64,000 nt of DNA from Sphagnum magellanicum (lineage: Eukaryota; Streptophyta; Sphagnopsida; Sphagnales; Sphagnaceae), in assembly GCA_021904315.1 (NCBI GenBank), contig CM038921.1, forward strand, positions 18,105,472 through 18,169,471. Reading direction: 5' to 3'. Below the pieces are notes generated by a model. The model had not been told where the DNA came from. It searched no databases and was given only the letters and a program-made list of their open reading frames with translations. Both the position numbers and the translations under genes were made by a program. Shown here piece after piece: positions 11,490 to 22,200 of this stretch; position 1 is the first letter of the stretch, and each line of letters starts with the position of its first letter.

Positions 11490-11650
11490 TAAAGTAAAGT
11501 GTGCCTTAGTATGAGAGACCTTACATCTTCCTTATGTAAGTGTTTAAATAAGTGTAAGGCCTTTCGCATTCCTAAATAGTAGTAGGCATAGGATCCCTCC
11601 TAACTTCTAGTGCACTTATGATAAAGTTTTTTTTCAAGTGCTATAATAAT

Positions 11651-11775
11651 AAGGTAAGTAAAGGCCATGGGTGCGAGACATTCCCAAAATGTGTGACTGG
11701 ACTTGGTTATTATTATCTCTTCTTAAGTAAGCTCCTTAGTTTGGGAACGCCCTTACCTTAGGGCTTTTACCTTAG
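11651..11775 (+). mobile_element. Short hairpin MITE, family with GGGCGTTCCCAAA arms (copy A)
   Basis: Imperfect inverted repeat: the left arm contains GAGACATTCCCAAAAT and the right arm TTTGGGAACGCCC followed by GGGCTTTTACC. The copy at 35632-35739 is clearly the same sequence family in opposite orientation, sharing arms and spacer words (GACT...GACT, TCTCCTTA or CTCCTTAG). Two related copies 24 kb apart support a mobile origin. No coding sequence. Superfamily not identified. Confidence 0.65.
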
Positions 11776-12185
11776 ATCCTAAAGTCCTCCCGGAAAAGTT
11801 GTAGTGTATTTGGAGGCCCTATTATATGGAGGAATCTATCCTCTGCAAAAGGGAGCATGCTTCAAAAATGAAATATGGTGGGCATTATGTTTGTGGAATG
11901 TTCTATTGGGCATTTTCTTTTGGAAACATGCCCTCCTTTTTGCATGTCCATTTCTTTCCCATGACACTTGGTGGGTACACTTTTGGCGAGCATTTTGGTT
12001 TTTGAGACACCCCCACCCCCACCAACACATCACAATGATTCCATTTTGGATCATGAAAACCAACAATTGAAGCTCATTGCTTGCAATTGGCTTTCCATTA
12101 TTTCTCTTCCACCCCTTGTGCAAAGAAAAGACATGAAAGGGGACACTCTATTACCCACACTACAAAAGAAAAGCCTAACCCTTGT

Positions 12186-12700
12186 GATGAACTATAGTAA
12201 TTGTCACTCAAGAGAGATTCAACCCCTCACCCTAAGCTCGCAAGGGTAACCTGGTCTCCAAAATGCATGTGACAAACCATAGTAATTCTCACTCAAGAGA
12301 GATTCTACCCATCACCCTGAGCTTGTCAGGGTCACCTGGTCTTTGAAATGCATGTGACAAACTATAGTAATTCTCACTCAAGGGAGATTTCACCCATCAC
12401 CCTAAGCTTGTTAGGGTCACCTGGTCCTTGAAATGCATGTGACAAACTATAGTAATTCTCACTCAAGAGAGATTTCACCCATCACCCTAAGCTTGTTAGG
12501 GTCACCTGCTCTTCAAAATGCATGTGAGGAACTATAGTAATTCTCACTCTAAGAGAGAGATTCCACCCATTGCCCTAAGCTTGTTAGGGTCACCTGGTCT
12601 TTTTGAAATGCATGTGACAAACTATGTAATTGTCACTCAAGAGAGAGATTCCACCCATCACCCTAAGCTTGTTAGGGTCATCTGGTCTTTGAAATGCAAT
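12186..12700 (+). repeat. ~85-bp tandem satellite, six units
   Basis: Six consecutive units, each with ACTATAGTAATTCTCACTCA, a GAGAGATT box, CACCCATCACCCTAAGCTTG, TTAGGGTCACCTGGTC and AAATGCATGTGA. Unit starts are near 12191, 12275, 12361, 12446, 12531 and 12621. Units are about 90% alike; open frames inside simply reflect the period. No gene. Confidence 0.88.
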
Positions 12701-13516
12701 GTGACCATAGAACATGGTGAGGAAATAAGTCTAAAAATTGAAGCCACTTCTTCCCTTCAGTGGGAGAACCCTTCTTGAAATGAATGATGGCCCTAGTATT
12801 TTTTGGAGGTCAAATTCCACTTTAGAAGGTGCCATCCAAATATACTTAGTAAAGTTTTGGCAGGTCTTTACGTGTATGAGAACACCCAAGTGCAACCTTG
12901 TGGTGACCTAATATTAATCGGTCGATTTTATTGCTGCCCAAACTTTATGCACAACATTAAACATAATTAAACAAAGAATCGTGGAATATTATATTATCAT
13001 ATTAATCTAAAAATTTTAATAACTTTGTAATCTCATTTTTTTAATTACACTTGTGCAATATCCTTCTCACATGTTAGAAATTATAAAATAAATTTAGGCT
13101 ACTTTTCCTAGAATATAATTTAAAGTCCAAATTGTTATAGGTTTTAATAAGAGAAAGATTTTATCTTTTTTATTAGATTTTTCTTTTCTTTTTTTCTTTC
13201 TCTTTGTGGAGGAATTTCACCATCTCTTTTCAGAAAGAAAAAAGGGAAAGGGGGGGGGGGGGGGGGGCAGAGAGGGAAAAGGAAAAAAGTATGAAGGTTA
13301 AAAAGCAGAAAAGGTCCTAAACCATCTTTCTTTTAGGGATTTATTCATTTGGTGTAAAATGACAAGCATGTTTGATCAACAACAATTCCCAATAAATTGA
13401 ACCAGTTTGGAAAGCATGTCAATGGATGCAAATAGGGTTTAAGAGATTTCCTTCTGCTTGAGAACATTTGATATGAGTAAATCCCTATTCCCTTGTGGAT
13501 TGTACATGCAAATGTC
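12701..13516. other. Gene-free AT-rich DNA with an 18-G run
   Basis: No coding signal. Contains a run of 18 G (13250-13267) within purine-rich sequence, and T-rich tracts. Confidence 0.55.
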
Positions 13517-13736
13517 GTAGTAGTACCTCGGCAGCTTCAACACATATATGTGAAATGACTTTAATTAGTTTCAAAATTTTAAGTAAAAAAAATTTGGCAA
13601 TTCAACATTTTCTTTCACAATTTTTTTTAATTTGAAAAAAAACCCTTTTAAAAAAAATTAAATAATTTTTTAAAACTTGAAATTTTCAACATTTCTGAAA
13701 ATAATGAAATCAATGTCGAAGCTGCCAAGGTAGTAG
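13517..13736. mobile_element. MITE with TACCTTGGCAGCTTC termini (copy 1)
   Basis: Inverted ends: left GTAGTACCTCGGCAGCTTCA, right reverse-complement CTACTACCTTGGCAGCTTCG, enclosing about 220 bp of AT-rich sequence with no coding capacity. Related copies lie at 17870-18059 and 38953-39149, with the same ends and similar interiors. Target duplications are not clear, so the superfamily is unassigned. Confidence 0.7.
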
Positions 13737-15279
13737 GGTACCCACAAACCATTGAATTGTCAAACATGAGATGAAAGTGTTAAGGGAATGGGCAAGCCTT
13801 TGATGACTCTGCAAAGGTATCTGGCCACCTCACAGAGTCATCCAGGGCATGCCCATTCCTGTTTATAAATAAATGATTTTGAACATGGAAAATTATGGTC
13901 ACCACGAAGGGCAACTAACAACTATGTTAAATTATGAATAGTGACAAGAACATGTCAACAAGGATGAGATTTCTCTAATTTTTGGAACTTTGAAAACTGC
14001 CATAAAATGTCCTCAAAACAAAACTGTTTACATAATAAAAAAGTTATTCATAACGTGAAGCGATTAGGTAGGGGGCGAGAACGGCCAGTTTTGGCATAAT
14101 AGGGCATCAAATGCGTAACTGGGAATGAAATTTTACGAAGGACCCAAACTAGTTTTTCCACCAATTTCGGTGGTAAACTGAGTTTCATCCCCTCTTGCCG
14201 TTTTCCCTGAGCGCCTCCACTTCTTCTCCTGCATATATTTTCAGTGTCCACCTGTAACAACTACTATAATTAGTCTAAAACCTTGTGCATTATGCTGAGT
14301 TTCAGCATTTCATACTGAGATTTAATAAAATTTGCCGATACCACTTGAAAGAGGGGGTAGGGGGTAAAAAATAGAGGGGATAGGGGGTGAAAGACAGGGT
14401 AACTTTCCGGATAACTTTAATAAGAAGTGTTTGCAAGTATAGCCTTGTTCATCATGGGTTCTTTTTTTCCTTTTTTTGGCAAAATTTTCACAACTTGGCG
14501 AATTGTTTTTAGACTTTTAAGAAACACACAGAAAAATATTTTTAGGGATTTTTTTGGCCTTTTTAGAAATATAAATTAAATAAACTAGTCACATCTAGGA
14601 CTAGAGGGGAATTCTAAGTTCTTGCCCAAAGATTGAGGGAGGCTTCTTGCTGAAGAAGCTATATATACTTCCAATGTTTTTACTTTGCTTTGAAGACATT
14701 CAACCTACACAAGCGAATCCATTCAAGTTGACATCATTGGTTGGCAAGTGGACCTTGAGTAGCCTAGGATCATAGACATGAAACCTCTTGAAGTAGTTGT
14801 GGCCCATGTGGGGTGCAACAAATGTTTTGTTGGATTGAAGATATCATACAAGAAAGGGTATGCTTTAGTAACAACTTGTGTTCTTTTAGTCAATTTTTGT
14901 GGTCTAACCCAAGTCATGGTCCTCCATTGGAAACGAGGTATGAAAGTAAAATGAAATATATAAGTGCCCATCTATATTTTCATCCACGTGCTGGGACCAA
15001 ATATAAAAATCTGGCATGATTCTTTTATTTGTGATTGAATAACTCAAATTTTATTTTAATTTTCTCTTTTTTTGACCTTTAATTTCATTTTTGGGTAAAA
15101 TTTTGCTAGTAAAAAGAAGTGAGTGTAATAAAGTTATTCATAAAATAATCCTCACTTTGGGCCTAACTGCACCCCACTCATCATTTCTTTTGAGTTTCGC
15201 ATAAAGTTCACCAAAGTGAGTGAGGATCACTTCTCAAAACTAAAGATGAACACCCCAAGTGGTCACAATAAAATCTATT
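13737..15279. other. Gene-free DNA; one unassigned minus-strand open frame
   Basis: A minus-strand frame at 14048-14260 (70 residues, basic) is less AT-rich than its surroundings but has no recognised domain or splice-supported extension. A TA-rich element lies near 14660. The interval around 15150-15230 contains an imperfect inverted repeat (CCTCACTTTGG / CCAAAGTGAG). Confidence 0.45.
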
Positions 15280-16490
15280 CTAACCATATCCTAGTCTACC
15301 TAGGATATTGTTGTCTAGATTTAAGGGCTATCTAAGGTAAGGGATAATTAGGTTAAAACTTAACTAAAAGTTACCTATGATCTATCTATGGAACTATTAA
15401 AGGGAATATTTATGTTAAAATTTACCTAGCATAATTAAGACCTTTTGCATTATGATAGGACCTATTAAAGGCTACTCTTGCATTATGATAGGACCTATTA
15501 AAGGCTACTCTTGCATTTGATAGGGTTTATATATAGGCTACGTAAGGACTACCTAAAGGCCAACCAAAGTTAGCTCATAACCCTTTATGTAAACCTTAAA
15601 TAAAATTTTAAGTAGTTTTTAGGTATCCCTTAAGTCCTTAGGTAGTCCCTATGTAACACCTTAAATAATCTTTTTGTAACCTTTTATGTAAATTTTTTAT
15701 AGCTTTCATCCTAGATAGCTCATAGGTAGGCTTTAGTTAGCTCTTTTTAAAATCTTTAGGTATTCCCTAACCTAAAAAATCTCTAACTAGTCCCATAGGT
15801 AGGTTCTATCTAAACTTTAGATATCCCATAACCTAAGAAGGCTCCTACATATCTCCCTAGGTGGTCCTTAACATAGCCCATTCTTACATTATGAATTAAC
15901 CCTAAGTTGCCCCCTAAATAACCATTAAGTATCTTTTGATCTAATAAATTCTTAATTAACCTCATATTTAGATTATATATAACCCTTAAATGACCTTTCT
16001 AGGTGTCCCATAACTTTCGTAAAGCCTTAGGAATCTAACATTTAGATAATTTCTAAATGGCCTAGGTTGACCCTATGTAGCTTTTTAAGTAACCTTTAAG
16101 TTTCTCATAACCTAAACAAATCCCTAGATGTTTCTTATGTAATCCCTAAATAGCCCCTTAAATAATTATCAAGTATCCCATAACCTAAGTAAATCCTTAT
16201 GTGTTTCCCAAATAACCTCTAGGTAGCTCTCTAAGTAGGGCTAATTATGTAGCCCCCTCTTACATTATGATTTGACCTTAAGTAAAAACTAACTTATGTT
16301 AGATTTAGTGTGATTGAAATAGCCTCTTGCATAATCTTTAGGTATTCTCTAACTTAAGAAACCCCTAGCTACATTCTTAAATAGGCTTTGTGTAATACTT
16401 AAAATCCTCCTTGGGTATCCCAAGCTCCACTCCTAAATAGGCTTTGTGTAGTCCTTAAAATTCTCCTTAGGTGTGCACCTAGGTAGACAC
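15280..16490. repeat. 1.2-kb degenerate array built of CCTTAAGTA / CCCTAGGTAG-like words
   Basis: The whole stretch is composed of short recurring words (CCTTAAGTA, CCCTAGGTAG, TAACCTAAG, CCTTAGGTA), irregularly spaced, with a 34-bp exact direct duplication near 15450-15510. No open frames of note. It resembles an old minisatellite. The words overlap plant telomere vocabulary (CCCTAAA), but no regular telomere repeat exists. Confidence 0.7.
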
Positions 16491-17869
16491 AAGCAAAACA
16501 CAAGAAACATGAAGAATTTTAAATCATCCTAAATTGAAAAGGAAATTTGTAATTTCCTTCTTTATTATTTTCCTTTGGTGCATTCCCATCTACATTTTGA
16601 TTGTTGACCCCAATTTCAATGAAATACAAGATGCTGCTCTTGAGTTTTATTGTTTTTGAAGATAACTTCAATATACATTTTCAAGTTTTTTGTGATGTTT
16701 GTAGTTGATGAAACTTGATTTTAGGGGTGCCTTGGACCAAACACTGACATCTTGTAATGTGTGATTGTGCTAAAAACTTGTTTGTGTTCCTCTTGAAAAT
16801 AAGAGATTTTCTTTATAGGTATCATTAAAAATGGCATCAATCTATCAAGGAAGTTTGGTTGTTTGTTTTCTTTGTATGTCATGCTAAGATTTGAAAATCC
16901 ATAGGGCCTCGTCACATTCTTAGTACTCTTGAGAAGCCTTTGACAAATAAAGGAGCACCAAGGTGATTTTGTAATGTTTAGACCTATGGTACAAAATTTA
17001 TTGGATATTGAATAATTTTGTGAAATTTATTTATTTATTTTAAACTTAGAACTCAAAATTGTATGGAAAGTGGGGTGCACTTTTGATATTGTTGGAAAGC
17101 CCCTAGTGCTCATGGGAAAGTTCAATAATGAATCATTTTTCGATGTAAAGTGTGGGAAATATTGAATCTTGAGACATGTTTTCAATTTAAAACATTTTGA
17201 GTGAAAACATACATTTCAAACTTAGACTAAAAAAGGTGTACCATTTCCCTTTCCAAATTCATTCAATCGGGCCAATCGCACAAATTAAAGTTGTTGATTT
17301 TAATTATATTTATAATATCAAATAAAAGGTTTTTCTTTTCTTCTAAAGATTTTCAATTATATTTTTTCAATAAAAATTCAATCACTCAACAAACCACAAA
17401 AATATCACCAATTCCCCGAACTTATGTTGATGTGTGCATGCATTCAACTACCATTTGGATAAAAGTTAAATATCCCATTATATATCCACATTTTTTTTTG
17501 AAAATAGTTGAAAATTGGGGGGAAAAAAATAAGAAATATTGTGTCTTTATTGAAAGAATCATATATGTGAGGTGGTCACTATGGACCTACCTTATTATTT
17601 GAGGATAAGAACATCATGTAAAGACAAGGTAACATCATGACTTGAATGAATCAAAGTGTTGTTGGCATGTTCATCTATTCACAAATCCAATTTGGAATGG
17701 CCATGTGCAATAGATTCTTAAAGATACGTGTGTTACATTTTTTGTATTTTGTAATACTTGTCATTTTTAAATATTTAAATACCAACATTTGAACCCATAC
17801 TTTAGGTAGGTGACTCATTTTCTTCATATCTATCTTTCTTCGCATATGAGTCTTCAATTTAATGTACTT
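16491..17869. other. AT-rich gene-free DNA
   Basis: Only short accidental open frames. No recognisable domain, RNA gene or ordered repeat. Confidence 0.5.
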
Positions 17870-18059
17870 GTACTACCTTGGCAACTTTCACATTAATCAT
17901 ACTATTTTCAGAAATTTTGAAATTTTCAAAATATTTTTATATGAAATAACATAAATTTATGAAGGGAAATGTTGAATCTTCAAAAAAATTTGTGAAATTT
18001 TTTTTTCCAAAATTAATTCATTATTCACCAAACATGTGTTGAACCTACCAAAGTATTAC
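17870..18059. mobile_element. MITE with TACCTTGGCAGCTTC-like termini (copy 2)
   Basis: Left end GTACTACCTTGGCAACTTTC; right end, read on the minus strand, GTAATACTTTGGTAGGTTCA. The interior has words such as TTTTCAGAAATTTTGAAATT that also occur near one end of copy 1. More diverged at the right end than copy 1. Confidence 0.65.
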
Positions 18060-21000
18060 AATGTATCATTTTCATGTTTTCCACTTTTCAATATTTATTT
18101 CTATTTTATTTCAATTGGAATTTTTTTTTAAAAAAAATCTTTGATTGTTTTTTCCATTTCAATCCATCCCAACCCACATCAATGTTTTGAAATGTGCCTA
18201 ACCATATATGCAATCGCCTTTGTTCCACAATGATCTTCTCATCAAGGTTTTGAAAGCTAATCCAATTTTATACAAAATGTTCCCACAACATCTTTTTGAA
18301 AAACATGCCTCCAAAAGTTAATTGGATTGATGTTTATAATGTTATATTGCACCTTAACCTAGAGAAAAAAAAATCATCTATAGTTTAAAACAAAAATAAA
18401 ATCAATTAGAATGTAATGTTAACATTAACTAGCTTGCCTTCTCTCAAATATTTACTTAACAACAATTCCATCACAAGCTGAGTATGCTATCATTGTTAAT
18501 AGCCACGAATTCTAATGAAAAGCTACCAAACACACATTCTTTCCACACAAATATGTTGACAAGGAAGTTAGGTCAAATTTTATTTATGAAAAATACAAAT
18601 TTAGTTTACCAATATATGTACAGATGATATATATTGTAAAAGGAGAGATTTTTAAAAAATGTAGTTGTGAACTTGAATCACAAGAATCATGATGTACCTA
18701 ATATGACATATGTTAATACAACATGCATTTTTATATGTTAAAGTTATCAAGTTGTTAATTTTTAATTTTTGGTTGTTGCACAACCTTGACAATTCTCCCT
18801 TTTAGGAATGTTTTGGATGACTCAAAATTTTAAAATGTAAAAATGTACAATCAATAATCTTCTTTTTATTTAATTATGGGTTATTATTATCGTCATATGT
18901 GTGCTTTGACAAATATTGATTTTTAAAAAATAATAATCACGAAATAAAGGCAAATAGCAAAAAACTTTCTAGTAGAAGATGTTCATTTCATTTCAAGTGG
19001 TGGTGAAGATTTGATAAATCATTAGGAATAATAAATATTGATTTTCCAAATCCACTTATATAAGAATGGCCTATGCAATTACAACATTTTCAAGGTGATC
19101 AAAAAATAGATTTTTTCATGGGCATACATCAAACACATGGGCATTCTTCAAGATCAATGGTTGTGTACAATACCTTTCATGGCACAAGCACCATGAAAAA
19201 ACACATGTATGAAAGGAACATGAAAGCTTTTTATAGAAGGACAACAAATTAAAGGTTGCATCAACATAAATTGGCAAAGAAAAGGAAATTCCCTACCCCT
19301 TCTACCATCTCAAACTATTTTGGAAATCAAAACAAATATCAATAAAATCATGTTGCTCATAAGATGTTTGAGAAAAACTTGGCATTATATATAATTAAAT
19401 CCTAATGAACCTTGTCATCTATTGATGATCCATTGTTGAAAAGATTATTATTGTGACAAAATGCAAGATGTGTTTTTTGACCTCACCAACAACTAACATA
19501 AATTTTCCTTCCAAATCTTGTACAATTTACCATGGATCATTATGTTGTTCCAACATGGAACTCATGTTTGTCTACCATTGTTTCATTTGACTTGTGAATG
19601 AATCATGGAAGATATTACAAGAAATCATGATTATTAATTTGGCTAACTTAATTAACTTGTCCATCTTGACTAAGATAAACATTCAACTTGATTGGAAACA
19701 TGGGTAGCTAATGAATCATGTAAGTTTTGATCAGTCACATTGACTGATTTAACTAATTTGACCATCAAGTCAAATGGGTCACCTAATCAAATAGGTCTCA
19801 AAAATGACAACTTTGGTAAAAAAGGCCAAGTGTTTAATCAAATATGACATACATGGACATTTATGCATATTTCAATAATAACCACAATATAATCATTTTA
19901 TGTGCATTTAAATGTAAGTTATTTACAAAAGTGTATTCATTAAAGAATATCATTATGTGTACTTTGGAAATAAGTTATGATTTTGAATGGCAAGGGTGAA
20001 TTCACTTGGAATGTTTCAAAAATTTTGAAGTTCAATTCTTAACAATTATATGGCCATTAATTTTCTTTATGGAAAAACTTACTTCAATAACCTAAGTTCC
20101 AAGAAACAAACATTGATCTCTTTATTTCTTATTGGATGGTTTGCTAGTATCTTTGAAAGCTTTCAATTTGGTTTTCATGTTCAAAGGTCTAAAAATAAAT
20201 ATGCAATAGAATGTTATTTGTCAAGTTTCATTTCTCATGTATGTGCAATCACAAAAAATCATCAATATGTGATTTAAATATGTACTCGATTTCTATATTA
20301 ATTTAATTGATTTATAACCAAAGACCCCTTTGTCACACACTTGGAAATAAATGTCCTTAACAAAAGACACACAATGTTGACACAAAAGGAGCCAAGGATA
20401 GTATAAATCATTTTATACATAACATTTTTCACACCAATAAAACATTGATGTACAAAGTCATTTACCCCTAAAATGTAACCATAAATGATATGAAGAATTG
20501 ATTAAGAATTTGATGCCTAAAACATAAACTAATAAATATTTAACTATGGCAACAGATACAAATTGATAGTCTAGTATTCAATAAACATAATCATCAAGAC
20601 CATTTTGGACTTCATTACATCCCATCACAAATTTATAGGTTTCATGCATTCGTTCCAAATCCATGTGAAATATGTTATTTCATGGGTTTGTATCGTTTAA
20701 ACATGAATGTCATGCATTATTTAAACACAAAAGTTGTGTGCATGACTTTTTGTGTAAACAACATGAATAGACATACAACATCCATGTCTAAATAATATGA
20801 CCAGACATATGACATTTGTGTTTAAACAAGGATCCGTTTACTACTTGCTACAACCAAAGATGAGGATGAATTTCAACCTCTTGCATTTTTTTTCAAACCA
20901 AAACAACATATATGTTCCCCAAAAATCATTTTGATCATGTTTTCACAATGCATAATGTTCAAGGTGTGCTTCAAATATGCATGAAAGAAAAGGTAAATTT

Positions 21001-21719
21001 CATTGTTCGCAAACACACTAATGTGTGATTTACTTACATAACAACATTTAACAATCATGACACAACAAACAACATCACATGTACAAGGTATTAGAGTCTT
21101 CAAATCTTTCTAATGACTAGGGTAAGTAACAAGGCACAAACTTTTTTTTAACCACTTAACTTCACCACAACAAACAATCAATATAACTACACAAAAGGCA
21201 ATTTTACTCTTGGTCCATTAAACAACACCCCATAAATGGTAAAGGAGTTCCAAATTTTGAGGCAACCTCAAATGGTACTACAAACAACCTAACATATTGC
21301 ATATAAGGTAAAGGGATTCATATTCATAATCAATAATGAAATGACTATCACATCATTATGAAAATCACCCAAATATACCACAATACACATTCATTATAAC
21401 ACAAAACAATATAGATATTTCTTCCCATGTCAAACAACCATACAACGAAATTAAATTTTAATAAAGGCATTTGCCAAATCATAAACACCTAGTAGATATT
21501 TAGTTTTAGGTTGGATGGTAATTCAAATTATTTTCAAAACACAATTTGGTATTAGAGTGGTAAATTATAATAACACAAGAGTTAACCTAAAATGGAATTG
21601 CAAACATCAATGCATATAACATAATAGGGTTATGGATTCATCTTCACAATCAACCTTTCAAAGTCTATAGGGGTAGATGGCATCATATAAAATCCAAGAT
21701 CAACAACTATGGAATGTAA
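18060..21719. other. Very AT-rich gene-free DNA
   Basis: No coding frame longer than about 76 residues and none with conserved residues. Probably decayed transposon DNA; nothing assignable. Confidence 0.5.
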
Positions 21720-22200
21720 TCAATATAAAAATATAGTTAGTGTTTCACCATGCAACAAACATCCATACCTACAACCCTCTTTACAAAAACATTCAAAGTC
21801 AATAATACATTCATAGTTCATGTATAAGATACAAGAACAATAACCACAGTTTCTAAGGAGATTTCAAAATCCAATTAAATGGCAAATTAAGTGGTAATCC
21901 ATGTAACCACTTACATCAAAACTACGGATTGGTTAGGTATTTCATTGTAACACAATGGGCAATGTTTTCATACCTATTGGCATTTTTTTACAAATATTCA
22001 AAGTCAATAAATGCAATTGGTAGTTCACGTAAATGTGAGAATCCGCAACCATAGCTTGAAAGGAAGGACTTTAAAAAATCAAAAACTTTAGCAAATTTAT
22101 AAGTGGTAAGGACCACAAAATTGTTTATGTCAACAAATGAACTTGTCACAATATAAAAACATTTATTACATATCACAATGGTAATCAATACAATGCAATG
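21720..22200. repeat. Degenerate ~200-bp duplicated unit
   Basis: Two successive segments share CATACCTA, then ACAAAnATTCAAAGTCAATAA, a TAGTTCA(C/T)GTA box, an AACCA(C/T)AG box and AAGTGGTAA; the copies start near 21770 and 21970. Related wording occurs up to 300 bp upstream, so the array may be longer. Confidence 0.45.

Noticed and set aside
12186..12700. Direct-repeat array considered as CRISPR-like
   Set aside because: Units are head-to-tail with no unique spacers; it is a plant satellite.
14048..14260. Minus-strand 70-residue frame with better composition
   Set aside because: Unrecognised, with no start context or splice support; kept only as a note.
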